Part shown: positions 17,114 through 25,522 of the stretch, piece after piece | How positions within the stretch are numbered: position 1 is the stretch's first letter | Layout of the letters: every line of letters begins with the position of its first letter | Source: an uncultured Ruminococcus sp. | Lineage (GTDB): Bacteria > Bacillota > Clostridia > Oscillospirales > Acutalibacteraceae | Assembly (NCBI GenBank): GCA_958403905.1 | Contig: CATXZD010000010.1 | Location: 1 to 64,000, forward strand | Reading direction: 5' to 3' | DNA: 64,000 bases | Notes under the pieces: model-generated | Told to the model about the DNA's origin: nothing | The model's database searches: none | The model's input: the letters and a program-made list of their open reading frames with translations, nothing else | Program-made: the position numbers and the translations under genes

Positions 17114-17758
17114 ATGAAAATTGCACCATCACTTCTATCATGTGACTTTTCTAATATGGGTGAAGAAATTATAAGAATGGACAAAGCAGGTGCAGACTGG
17201 ATGCACCTTGACGTTATGGACGGTCACTTTGTGCCAAACATAACCTTTGGAGCACCCGTAATCAAAACCGTAAGGAAATACACAGACAAGCCGTTTGACG
17301 TTCATCTTATGATAAGTGATCCGCTTAAATATGCTGATGATTTTGCAGACGCAGGCGCAGACATTATCACCTTTCACGTTGAATGCGATTCAGATATTGA
17401 CAAAACTATTGACAAAATCAGAAGCAGAGGAGTAAAACCCGGACTTGTAATCAAGCCGAACACTCCTGCGAATGCTGTTTTCCCCTATCTGGATAAAATC
17501 GACCTTGTGCTTATTATGACGGTTGAACCGGGTTTTGGCGGTCAGAGCTTTATGGCTGATATGCTGCCAAAGGTCAGCGAAATTAAGAATGAATGTAAAA
17601 AGCGCGGAATTGATATGCTGATTGAGGCTGACGGAGGAATCAGCGAAGCAACGATTGAGCAGGCGGCGAACGTAGGAATTGACGTGTGCGTTGCAGGAAC
17701 TGCCGTTTTTAAAGCCGAAAATGCAAGCGACACAATTGCAAAATTGCAGTCATATTAA
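17114..17758 (+). CDS. rpe: Ribulose-phosphate 3-epimerase
   Basis: Interconverts ribulose-5-P and xylulose-5-P in the pentose phosphate pathway, linking to the erythrose-4-P used by AroF. The 214-aa TIM-barrel product has MKIAPSLLSCDF, HLDVMDGHFVPNITFG, FDVHLMI, VEPGFGGQSF and EADGGI with the catalytic Asp pair and metal-binding His. ATG 17114 gives the usual N-terminus. Alternative in-frame starts are ATG 17102 and GTG 17087. The AGAAAGG box is awkwardly placed for either ATG (14 or 2 nt), exactly as in pth, because the conserved leader element includes this region. Confidence 0.93.
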   Translation: MKIAPSLLSCDFSNMGEEIIRMDKAGADWMHLDVMDGHFVPNITFGAPVIKTVRKYTDKPFDVHLMISDPLKYADDFADAGADIITFHVECDSDIDKTIDKIRSRGVKPGLVIKPNTPANAVFPYLDKIDLVLIMTVEPGFGGQSFMADMLPKVSEIKNECKKRGIDMLIEADGGISEATIEQAANVGIDVCVAGTAVFKAENASDTIAKLQSY

Positions 17759-17780
17759 TCTCTGTGCTACATAAATACAA

Positions 17781-17815
17781 AAGCCGAAAAGGAACCCACA
17801 TTTCCTTTTCGGCTT
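17781..17815. terminator. Bidirectional terminator between rpe and metA
   Basis: A 14-bp perfect stem (AAGCCGAAAAGGAA at 17781-17794, complementary arm 17802-17815) between the convergent genes rpe and metA, with T/A-rich flanks on both sides. Confidence 0.75.
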
Positions 17816-17836
17816 AATTAATTTATAATATTTAAA

Positions 17837-18769
17837 TCAATGCGGATATTTTTCAATAAGCTCACGTAAATCGTATGGTGTAGCCTGATATACAAAATAG
17901 TTGAGCCAGTTTGTATAAAGCAAGGTTGCATTGCTTCTCCACACCATAGGCGGAGTTTTGGACGCATCATCAGCGGGAAAATAATTATAAGGAATCTTAG
18001 GATTAACACCCTTGTTTTTGTCACGAAAATACTCGTTTGCAAGCGTTTCCCTATCATACTCTGCGTGTCCCATCACAAAAAACTGTCTGCCTGTTTTGCT
18101 GCTCACTACGGCAACTCCTGCCTTGTCGGAAACTGACAAAATCTCAAGCCCGTAATGCTTTCTTATATCCTCCTCTTTTACGCCCGTATAGCGTGAATGA
18201 GGAATACAAAACGTATCGTCAAAGCCACGCATAAGCGGATGATGCGGATTAAGAATCTTATGTGAATAAATGCCGCTCAATTTTTCAGGAAGCTGATGTT
18301 TTTTTATTCCATAGTGGAAATATAATCCCGCCTGCGCACCCCAACAAATGTGAAATGTCGAGTAAACATTATGCTTTGACCACTCCATAATATCGCAAAG
18401 CTCATCCCAGTAGTCAACATCTTCAAATTCAAGCTGTTCAACAGGCGCTCCGGTGATAATCATACCGTCAAAGCTCTCATTTTTCACCTGCTGAAACGTC
18501 TTGTAGAAGGTCGTCAGATGATGAGGGGATGTGTTCTTTGACGTATGCGAAGCCATTTGCAAAAGCTCAATATCAACCTGAAGCGGACTGTTTCCCAAAA
18601 GCCTTAAAAGCTGGGTTTCGGTTTCAATTTTTGTTGGCATAAGGTTTAATATCAAAATTTTAAGCGGACGAATGTCCTGCCTTAATGCAACCTCATTTGG
18701 CATAACAAATATATTTTCCGACTCGAGCACCTTTATAGCCGGCAAATTACTCTGAACCTTGATAGGCAT
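17837..18769 (-). CDS. metA: Homoserine O-acyltransferase, probably acetyl-CoA-dependent
   Basis: Activates homoserine for methionine synthesis. The 310-aa product is a full-length MetA: the catalytic Cys is in FHICWGAQAGLYFHYGI (about residue 142) and the His in FVMGHAEYDRETL (about 235). In GAPVEQLEF the residue at the position known to set acyl specificity is Glu, the form reported for acetyl-CoA-using MetA (as in Bacillus cereus), where succinyltransferases have Gly. Acetyl use is therefore predicted. The ribosome site GGGTGGTGAG precedes the ATG. The 136-bp upstream gap shows no SAM riboswitch, only AT-rich imperfect repeats. It lies downstream of proS on the same strand. Confidence 0.92.
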   Translation of the reverse strand: MPIKVQSNLPAIKVLESENIFVMPNEVALRQDIRPLKILILNLMPTKIETETQLLRLLGNSPLQVDIELLQMASHTSKNTSPHHLTTFYKTFQQVKNESFDGMIITGAPVEQLEFEDVDYWDELCDIMEWSKHNVYSTFHICWGAQAGLYFHYGIKKHQLPEKLSGIYSHKILNPHHPLMRGFDDTFCIPHSRYTGVKEEDIRKHYGLEILSVSDKAGVAVVSSKTGRQFFVMGHAEYDRETLANEYFRDKNKGVNPKIPYNYFPADDASKTPPMVWRSNATLLYTNWLNYFVYQATPYDLRELIEKYPH

Positions 18770-18905
18770 TTTCTCACCACCCTATAAAAATTTAACAATT
18801 ATCAAAGAACAATTAAATTTTGTACCGAAGTTTGCTATATACTCAAAACCTGATAACTAATGTATCTATATAGCACCACCGCAATTGTTAATTATTAATT
18901 GTAAA

Positions 18906-20345
18906 TTAGTACTGTTTGCCCCAGTACACCATGTGCTTTGCAGGCTTTCCGCAGCATACGCAGGTATCCGAAAGATGTTCCTCCTCAAACGGAATACATC
19001 TGCTTTTTACTCCGCCCGTAACATCTTTGAGCTTCTCTTCGCACTCGCTGTCACCGCACCACATAGCCTTGATAAAACCGGGGTGGTTCTTTGCAATATC
19101 GATAAACTCGTCGTAGCTTGTTGCGGTAAAGGTCTTGTCCTGAGTATTTTTTAGCGCACGCTCGTACATAGCGTTGTGAATATCCTCCATAAGCTTTTCA
19201 ACAAAAACAGAAAGCTCCGTAAGCGGAACAAAAGCTTTTTCTCTTGTGTCACGTCTTACGACTACACACTGGTTTTTCTCAATATCCTTAGGACCGATCT
19301 CAACTCTTACAGGCACGCCCTTCATTTCGTACTCGGCAAACTTCCAGCCGGGAGCGTGATCGGAATCGTCAAGCTTAACTCTGAACTTCTTTGCAAGCTC
19401 TGCTTTAAGCTCGTTTGCCTTTTCAAGCACGCCCTCTTTATGCTGTGCAACGGGGATTACTGCTACCTGAATCGGAGAAATTCTCGGCGGAAGTACAAGT
19501 CCGTCGTCGTCGCTGTGCACCATTATTATGGCGCCAATCATTCTTGTCGATACACCCCATGATGTCTGATGCGGATAATGAAGCTTATTGTCCTTGCCCG
19601 TGTATGTTATACCGAAGCTTTTGGCAAAACCGTCACCGAAGTAGTGCGAGGTACCGCCCTGCAAAGCAACACCGTTGTGCATCATCGGCTCAATTGTATA
19701 TGTTTCCTCTGCACCTGCAAATTTTTCCTTTTCGGTCTTTCTGCCGATTACAGCCGGAATTGCAAGTGTTTCTCTGTAAAAGCTCTCGTAAACGTGGAGC
19801 ATACGCAGTGTTTCTTCTCTTGCCTCTTCCTCGGCTTCGTGCATTGTATGACCTTCCTGCCACAAAAACTCGGAAGTACGCAAAAACGGACGTGTTGTCT
19901 TTTCCCATCTTACAACACTGCACCACTGATTGTAGAGCTTAGGCAAATCACGGTATGTATTTATTATCTTCTTATAATGTTCGCAAAAAAGTGTTTCGGA
20001 AGTCGGGCGAACAGCAAGACGCTCCGTAAGCTTTTCCTGACCACCGACAGTTACCCATGCACATTCGGGAGCAAAGCCCTCAACATGGTCTTTTTCTTTT
20101 TGAAGCAAGCTTTCGGGGATAAACATTGGCATATAGACATTCTCGTGACCTGTTTCCTTAAATCTGCGGTCAAGATCAGCCTGTATATTTTCCCAGATTG
20201 CATAGCCGTAAGGTCTGATTACCATACATCCCTTGACATTTGAGTAATCAACAAGCTCCGCCTTTTTTACAATGTCGGTATACCATTTTGCAAAGTCTTC
20301 ATCTCTGCTTGTAATGGCTTCTACCATCTTCTTTTTCTCTGCCAT
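18906..20345 (-). CDS. proS: Prolyl-tRNA synthetase, archaeal/eukaryal-like type (ProS type 3)
   Basis: Charges tRNA-Pro. The 479-aa enzyme lacks the bacterial-type editing insertion and ends in the extra C-terminal domain of archaeal-type enzymes, terminating with the typical Tyr (MVYWGKQY). Class II motifs are visible: VRPTSETLF, the RWEKTTRPFLRTSEFLWQEGHT region, and the C-terminal cysteines (CGDSECE, CVCCGK) of the zinc-binding site. This type is common in Clostridia. A sigma-A promoter lies upstream at 20396-20423; no T-box leader is apparent. Confidence 0.96.
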   Translation of the reverse strand: MAEKKKMVEAITSRDEDFAKWYTDIVKKAELVDYSNVKGCMVIRPYGYAIWENIQADLDRRFKETGHENVYMPMFIPESLLQKEKDHVEGFAPECAWVTVGGQEKLTERLAVRPTSETLFCEHYKKIINTYRDLPKLYNQWCSVVRWEKTTRPFLRTSEFLWQEGHTMHEAEEEAREETLRMLHVYESFYRETLAIPAVIGRKTEKEKFAGAEETYTIEPMMHNGVALQGGTSHYFGDGFAKSFGITYTGKDNKLHYPHQTSWGVSTRMIGAIIMVHSDDDGLVLPPRISPIQVAVIPVAQHKEGVLEKANELKAELAKKFRVKLDDSDHAPGWKFAEYEMKGVPVRVEIGPKDIEKNQCVVVRRDTREKAFVPLTELSVFVEKLMEDIHNAMYERALKNTQDKTFTATSYDEFIDIAKNHPGFIKAMWCGDSECEEKLKDVTGGVKSRCIPFEEEHLSDTCVCCGKPAKHMVYWGKQY

Positions 20346-20395
20346 AATTGTTTACCTCCGTGTACGATTGTATAAATAATTATCATAACATTTCT

Positions 20396-20423
20396 ATTAT
20401 ACAATATATTAAAATTTTTTCAA
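20396..20423 (-). promoter_or_regulatory. Promoter of proS
   Basis: Minus-strand TTGAAA (20418-20423), 16-nt spacer, TATAAT (20396-20401), about 50 nt upstream of the proS ATG. Confidence 0.6.
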
Positions 20424-20532
20424 GTATTTATGCTTGAGAATAATTATAATAAAAATCAGAAAGTACGCACCCTGATTGATTTTTGTGATTATAAATACAA
20501 CTTGCCGTTAACTCATAGAACAGAATGAGCGG

Positions 20533-22242
20533 TTAAGATTTTTTAAAATGCTTATTATCTATCTCGCTTTTAATTTTCTCAAAAGTTACGCCGTACTTTT
20601 GCGCAATATCTCTTGCGTAGCTTACGCCCTGCGGAGGTGCAATAAATACCTTGAAAGAACGATTGCCGTTTTCAACACCCGTTACCATACTTTCAATCCT
20701 GCTGTCACCCTCAACTTCGCTGTTCACCTTGTCAAGGTTTCTTGCCAAATCGTGCATATGCGTGTTAAACACCGCTCTTGTACCAAGATACCTCATAGCT
20801 TTTACAACATCCTTTGCAATGTACAATCCCTCTGCAACATTCGTAGTAGCAAGGCTTTCATTGAGCAAAAGCAAGCTGTACTGCGTGGCGCTTTCAAAAA
20901 TTTCGGAAAGTCGTTTGCTTTCCTCACCAAGTCTGCCCAAATCCACAGTATCGTTTTCGTCGGCAGGAAAATGTGTAAAAATATTATCGCACGGACTGAA
21001 AATCATTGACGAAGCAGGAACGTAAATTCCATTCTGTGCAAGTAAAAACGCAAGACCGACAGCCTGAGTAATTGTAGTTTTACCGCCCCTGTTAGGACCT
21101 GTGAGAATGTAAATCCGCTTGTCATCGTCAAACACAAACTCGTTGGTCACAATATCTATATTATCGCCGTCAACGTTTTTTACAGCCAGCTTTATATTGT
21201 AAAGGTCTTCAATATGGCAGCTTCTTTCCTCTATAGGGGCAATCTGTGCCTTGCACAGCGGAAGATTTTTTTGCATAATCTTATCGCAAAGCTCGGCAAA
21301 ACGAATGTAGAAAATTATCTCGGGCATCAGCGCAACAAAGGAATAGCCGTTGATATTTATATACTTGTTAAGCATTGACTTGATATCGTTTACAGTACGG
21401 CGCAGAATGTCGGTAACTACCTTTTTCAGAGCTTCGGAAAGCGGGTCAGCTCCCGTAAGTTCCGAGGTAAAGGTCTGGTTTACATCCTGCTGTGCACCTG
21501 TTACGAACTGTCCGATACCAAAAGAAGTTGTACTCGGATTTGCAGGATGAAAGCTTATAAATCCCGAAACATCGTTGCCATGGTGAAGCTCACTGCTCTT
21601 GTTTGCAAAGTTAGTAAAGCGTTTAAGAATTCCGCTGTCGGTGAAGGGCTTATCGTTAAGCGAAATTACGCCGACTGTTTTCGGCCGCAGAAGTGCGTCC
21701 AGGTTTACACCCAACGTTATACTCCTAAATTTTTGCGCCTTTGCGAGCGTGTCCTGAATATCCTTTTTTAAGTCCGGAAACCCGCTGTCGTTATAGATTG
21801 AAGTCACATTCTCTTTGAGCGTTAAAAGGCCCTGCGACTTAACGTCAATTGTTTCGAGCGTTGTTTTAATCTGCGTAATACAGTCAACATAGCAACCTAT
21901 TTCACGCAGTCTGTTGATAAGCTGCCAGAGCGACGAAGCTTCGGAATCCTTCTGAAAGCGTTCAATCTCCCTCAAGTCGGCAAGCTTTTCAAGCAATGCT
22001 GTCAAATCCTCACGAAGTTTCGGAAAACGCAGAAAGTCATCAAACACGTCGCATCTGTACTTTATTACCTCTTCATCATCGGTAATCTTAGTTAAAAGCT
22101 GTTTTATGCTGTTGCGTTCGTATGCATCCTCGGTAAGCGCATTGCAAAGGAAATCCACCGATAAATCGTTTATCGCCTCTTTTGTCAGTGTGCGGTAAAC
22201 AGCATTTGAATTTTGCGGATGAAGCAAGCTTAAATTTTCCAT
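20533..22242 (-). CDS. Short MutS-family ATPase, not a canonical MutS or MutS2
   Basis: 569-aa protein with the MutS core lever/clamp region and C-terminal ABC-type ATPase: Walker A ILTGPNRGGKTTITQA (about residue 380), Walker B region YSLLLLNESLATTN (Asn-Glu where MutS usually has Asp-Glu), signature-like GRLGEESKRLSEIF, and NTHMHDLA as the switch His. The N-terminal mismatch-recognition domain with the Phe-x-Glu motif is absent, and there is no MutS2 Smr/KOW tail. The start at 22242 (MENLSLLH) follows GAAGGACG; the frame stays open to 22278. Similar short MutS-like ATPases of unknown role occur in Firmicutes. Its substrate is unknown. Confidence 0.82.
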   Translation of the reverse strand: MENLSLLHPQNSNAVYRTLTKEAINDLSVDFLCNALTEDAYERNSIKQLLTKITDDEEVIKYRCDVFDDFLRFPKLREDLTALLEKLADLREIERFQKDSEASSLWQLINRLREIGCYVDCITQIKTTLETIDVKSQGLLTLKENVTSIYNDSGFPDLKKDIQDTLAKAQKFRSITLGVNLDALLRPKTVGVISLNDKPFTDSGILKRFTNFANKSSELHHGNDVSGFISFHPANPSTTSFGIGQFVTGAQQDVNQTFTSELTGADPLSEALKKVVTDILRRTVNDIKSMLNKYININGYSFVALMPEIIFYIRFAELCDKIMQKNLPLCKAQIAPIEERSCHIEDLYNIKLAVKNVDGDNIDIVTNEFVFDDDKRIYILTGPNRGGKTTITQAVGLAFLLAQNGIYVPASSMIFSPCDNIFTHFPADENDTVDLGRLGEESKRLSEIFESATQYSLLLLNESLATTNVAEGLYIAKDVVKAMRYLGTRAVFNTHMHDLARNLDKVNSEVEGDSRIESMVTGVENGNRSFKVFIAPPQGVSYARDIAQKYGVTFEKIKSEIDNKHFKKS

Positions 22243-22322
22243 AATCCAACGTCCTTCAGTTTTTTCACCTATTATCATTATATATCAAAAAATGTCGGTT
22301 GCAATATGCAAAATTGAGTTTA

Positions 22323-22351
22323 TTGCAATATAATTTATTTTGTGATATGAT
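22323..22351 (+). promoter_or_regulatory. Promoter of the DUF896 gene
   Basis: TTGCAA (22323-22328), 17-nt spacer, TATGAT (22346-22351), about 29 nt upstream of the ATG at 22380. Confidence 0.5.
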
Positions 22352-22379
22352 TATGTAAAGAAAAAAGCGAGGTATTGGT

Positions 22380-22595
22380 ATGGATAAGAATTTGCTTAAC
22401 AGAATTAACGAACTTGCTAAGAAAAAGCGTGAACAGGGACTTACTCCTGACGAACAGGCTGAGCAGAAAAAGCTGTATAAAATCTATCTCGGTGAAATCC
22501 GCACACAATTTGACAGAACTCTCGACAACGTAAGCGTAAAAGAAAAAAACGGCGACGTTGTTCCGTTCAAGCAGGCGTATAAAAAGAATAATTAA
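22380..22595 (+). CDS. DUF896 (YnzC-like) small protein
   Basis: 71-aa cytoplasmic protein: RINELAKKKREQGLTPDEQAEQKKLYKIYLGEIR is the DUF896 helical hairpin. The Bacillus member YnzC is linked to the SOS response by context, but the molecular function is unknown. The stop codon TAA at 22593 is also the first three bases of the terminal inverted repeat of the mobile-looking element that follows, so the extreme C-terminus may have been trimmed by its insertion. Confidence 0.88.
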   Translation: MDKNLLNRINELAKKKREQGLTPDEQAEQKKLYKIYLGEIRTQFDRTLDNVSVKEKNGDVVPFKQAYKKNN

Positions 22596-22958
22596 ACCAT
22601 AATTTAGTGTTGGTATTACAGCAACGTTGACGTAGGGACACGGCGAGCCGTGTCAACACAAAAATTGCAATGCTATTTTTGTGAAAGGGACGTGTAGGAT
22701 CCCGACCCTACGGAAAGGTTTGTTTGTTACTATAAAGATGATATAATCGGTTACGTTTGATAGTCAACACGGACACGGCACGCCGTGTCCCTACGACTGT
22801 AAATGAAACGTTTGTGCAAAATCGTAGCGTGCGACGCCATCGTCGCTCACAAAAACGTTACCTATACATCAATCTATAATTCGGGCAACCGTTTTTACCT
22901 AAATATCCGATTTTTCCACTCGATTTGCCCGTCGAGGCACTCGACAAATTATAGTTTA
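22593..22958 (+). mobile_element. MITE-like element, copy A (366 bp)
   Basis: Ends are TAAACCATAATTTAG (22593-22607) and the inverted TCGACAAATTATAGTTTA (22941-22958), i.e. TAAAC.ATAATTT terminal inverted repeats bounded by TA. Inside are two GACACGGC/GCCGTGTC palindromes (22637-22654, 22771-22790) and a roughly 100-bp right part (about 22855-22950). It is collinear with 59404-59827, which has the opposite orientation. No transposase is encoded; short open frames here are by-products of the repeat. It fills most of the 431-bp gap between DUF896 and the serpin. Confidence 0.7.
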
Positions 22959-22972
22959 TGCAAAATCACATA

Positions 22973-23016
22973 TAAAAAGCTCGGACAGGCACAAATGCAA
23001 AAGTCCGAGCTTTATT
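22973..23016 (-). terminator. Terminator of the glycosyltransferase-serpin operon
   Basis: Minus-strand stem AAAGCTCGGAC ... GTCCGAGCTTTTT, 11 nt after the serpin stop codon, with a T-run on the minus strand. It lies just outside MITE-like copy A. Confidence 0.8.
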
Positions 23017-23026
23017 TATATTTTCA

Positions 23027-24364
23027 TCAAATGTTGTCAACCGTTCCGATAAAGACGGGAATACTGCTTTCGTTGTCAATCAGCAAAAAGATAAATGGAC
23101 GGTCAAATTTAATAGTTTCTTTGGTTTCTTCAAGTGCCTTGACACGCTTTTCAACGATTTTCGAATCACTGTTAATACCCGAAGCATTAACGGTAATTTC
23201 GGGGCTTATCTCGTAAATCTCATTGAGCATAAAATTATCCGTATGCGTAATGTTTTTGAACAACGCATCGTCGGTAAACAGCGTGTACAAACCGCTGTCT
23301 GCAAGGATTTCAGAAAGTGCCCGAGGTTTTTCTTCGGAATCAATTGAAAATTCGGGGATTTGAGCCGTAACCTTTTGTGTAAAATCAAAGCTGTCTAAAA
23401 GATCCGAAAACTCAGTATAATTGAAATCAGAAACATAATCATCAAGCGACACACCCTCGTTCGGCATAACAATCATCAGCTTCAGAGGATTCTTGCTTGT
23501 ATACTTTACAATTCCCTGCGCCTTATCGGTTTTAACAGGCGATTCGTTTGAGGTCATAAAGTTTACACTTTTATCTCCGCTGCTTGACTTGAACGTGCCC
23601 TTTTCAATGTCGCTTTTGCTGTAATTATCAATCCACAAATCGCTCATACCACAGGCATTTACCAAAAACAAATTGTCTTTGTCATTGAGGCTTTCAAACA
23701 AATCGTTTGAAGTAAAATCAGAAAGACTGCTGTTTACCTTTGAAACGGCATTTCCATCGGAGAACAAAAAGCGGTACACATCATTTCCGAAGTAGCCGGC
23801 ATTGGTCTGCAAAAAGCTTGTTTTTACATCAGCGGTATCGTTAAAGAAAAGGTCAAGTCCAAAACTCACTTGCTCGCTGTTGCTTTTTTTATCTTTCTTG
23901 CCCGAAAGCTTATCAACCTCTCCGCTGCCCGATTTGCTTACAGCCTCCATACGGCTTTTGAAATATGATGAACACTGATTTATATTTTCAATTGTCAAAT
24001 CTTTACCGAGCGCCCGCTTAATTTCATCCTGCGTATCGCCCGTTGCACCGTTTGCAAGAAGAGAAAGCTGGAGCGCCGATCCGGCAGGCGCAAACACAGA
24101 TGACTTTGTTTTGTCAGATTTTTGTGAGTAGTAATTGCGGAACAGCCTTAACTCAAAGTTTGAAATTGAACTTGCATACACGTTATATGACATTGGAGCA
24201 GAGGTTGCGCCGTCATTGTAGTTATAACTCTCGGCGGGGTCGGTACTCCTCGTATAATCCTTTGACAACATTTCTTTGTCAGAAAAGGCTGACGGGTCAC
24301 CGCAGGCACAAAGTGTGCATACTGCTAAAGTGAAACACATCAACAAGGCGATTGTTTTTTTCAT
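23027..24364 (-). CDS. Serpin-family lipoprotein
   Basis: 445 aa beginning with a lipoprotein signal peptide (basic MKKT, hydrophobic core, lipobox LCAC with Cys at about residue 20). The remainder matches the serpin fold: SVFAPAGSALQLSLLANGATGDTQDEI (about 90-115) and the C-terminal FDRPFIFLLIDNESSIPVFIGTV signature. The reactive-centre loop between EISPEITVNASG and FDRPF is Glu/Lys/Val-rich and lacks the usual run of small hinge residues, so classical inhibition by loop insertion is uncertain. It is anchored on the outer face of the membrane (inferred) and would meet host or competitor proteases. It is 33 nt downstream of the glycosyltransferase. Confidence 0.88.
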   Translation of the reverse strand: MKKTIALLMCFTLAVCTLCACGDPSAFSDKEMLSKDYTRSTDPAESYNYNDGATSAPMSYNVYASSISNFELRLFRNYYSQKSDKTKSSVFAPAGSALQLSLLANGATGDTQDEIKRALGKDLTIENINQCSSYFKSRMEAVSKSGSGEVDKLSGKKDKKSNSEQVSFGLDLFFNDTADVKTSFLQTNAGYFGNDVYRFLFSDGNAVSKVNSSLSDFTSNDLFESLNDKDNLFLVNACGMSDLWIDNYSKSDIEKGTFKSSSGDKSVNFMTSNESPVKTDKAQGIVKYTSKNPLKLMIVMPNEGVSLDDYVSDFNYTEFSDLLDSFDFTQKVTAQIPEFSIDSEEKPRALSEILADSGLYTLFTDDALFKNITHTDNFMLNEIYEISPEITVNASGINSDSKIVEKRVKALEETKETIKFDRPFIFLLIDNESSIPVFIGTVDNI

Positions 24365-24397
24365 TAGTTTTGTTTCCTTTCCGTGGATAAAATTCTT

Positions 24398-25522
24398 TTA
24401 GTCCCGCGCACAAATTTTCTGTGCAAGTTTGAATATATTTTCCGCAGAGTCAGCCATTGAAAGCTCGCTGCATTTTTTCTTCATTTCATCAAGCTTTTCC
24501 GATGAGTTAAGAAGCTCAATAATCATATCTGCTCCGTTTTTTTGGTCAAGCAATACAGCCGCTTTCTGACTGACCAGATAATCTGCATTATCACGCTCCT
24601 GCCCCGGGAAAGCACTGTAAATAGCCATTGGAAGTCCGCAGGCAAGGCTTTCTGTAACAGTAAGTCCGCCGGGCTTTGTCACAATCAAATCGGAAATATG
24701 CATATAATCCTGAACATTTTTAACAAAGTAAAGCAACTTAGTATTATCCTGCATATCCATTTCATCAACAAGCTTTTCAAGGTGACCGAAAAGCTTTATG
24801 TTGCGACCCGTAATTACAATGAACTGAATATTTTTTCCCTTTTGAGCAAGTTTTTTATAAAACTCAAGAACACTTGTAACGCCAAACGACCCCGCCATAA
24901 GCAGCACTGTGGGGACATTTGGGTCAAGTCCCTCTCTTTTGCAGATTTCTTCCTTGTCAAACGGCTCTGTAAAGCTGTCAAAAATCGGAATACCAAGCGG
25001 ATAAATTATGCTTTCGTCAACTCCGTATTCATCAATAAGCTTTCTCGCCATCTGCGGCTGAGCAAGCACATATGCCTCAATTTTCGGAACAATGTATGTA
25101 CGGTGAGCATCATAGTCGGTTATAATGCTGATTGCCTTTACATCAATTTTCCCCTGACGGCGCAACTTTGAAATCATCGTTGTAACAAACGGATGACAGA
25201 TGATTACAATATCGGGGTGAAAACCGTTTATTGTTTCAAGCAGCTTATTCGACATCATTGTGTTTGAGCGCATAACAGCCTTGTACATAAGATTTTTTCT
25301 GTCGGTAATTTTGTAGCATTTTCCGTAAACCTTAGGAATTTTGGTAGCCATAAAATGATAACCGCCGCACACGGTTTTGTCATACACCTTGCCGATTGCT
25401 TTCATTGCGTCAACAACCTTGACCTCAGTTTCGGGAGCTAACGACTTTATTTTTGTTTCAAGCGCAGCAGCGGCACGCTTATGACCGCCGCCTGTTGAAG
25501 CGGTAAGTATAAGAATTTTCAT
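24398..25522 (-). CDS. Processive diacylglycerol glucosyltransferase-like (UgtP/MGDG synthase family)
   Basis: 374-aa GT-B glycosyltransferase predicted to add glucose or galactose from a UDP-sugar to diacylglycerol, making membrane glycolipid or a lipoteichoic-acid anchor. The N-terminal STGGGHKRAAAALE lipid-acceptor motif, the central AGSFGVTSVLEFYKKL and the donor-site VTKPGGLTVTESLACGLPM (about residues 283-301) place it with MGDG synthase/UgtP rather than MurG. No signal peptide; peripheral to the membrane by family knowledge. First gene of a two-gene minus-strand unit with the serpin. The 386-bp gap to the next gene (25523-25908) is AT-rich, with a small CAACCG/CGGTTG inverted repeat near 25622-25652 and no convincing gene. 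Confidence 0.85.
   Translation of the reverse strand: MKILILTASTGGGHKRAAAALETKIKSLAPETEVKVVDAMKAIGKVYDKTVCGGYHFMATKIPKVYGKCYKITDRKNLMYKAVMRSNTMMSNKLLETINGFHPDIVIICHPFVTTMISKLRRQGKIDVKAISIITDYDAHRTYIVPKIEAYVLAQPQMARKLIDEYGVDESIIYPLGIPIFDSFTEPFDKEEICKREGLDPNVPTVLLMAGSFGVTSVLEFYKKLAQKGKNIQFIVITGRNIKLFGHLEKLVDEMDMQDNTKLLYFVKNVQDYMHISDLIVTKPGGLTVTESLACGLPMAIYSAFPGQERDNADYLVSQKAAVLLDQKNGADMIIELLNSSEKLDEMKKKCSELSMADSAENIFKLAQKICARD

Noticed and set aside
18770..18905. SAM riboswitch upstream of metA
   Set aside because: The 136-bp gap is AT-rich with none of the conserved SAM aptamer sequences.
19569..20243. 224-aa open frame on the plus strand opposite proS
   Set aside because: It lies wholly within the antisense of a clear prolyl-tRNA synthetase, with Cys/Phe/Leu-rich low-quality sequence and no ribosome site.
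22803..23216. 137-aa open frame in the MITE-like element
   Set aside because: Its N-terminal half is repeat sequence also translated at 59381-59635 and its C-terminal half is antisense to the serpin.
24542..25171. 209-aa open frame opposite the glycosyltransferase
   Set aside because: Antisense shadow of a conserved gene; no recognisable domain or initiation signal.
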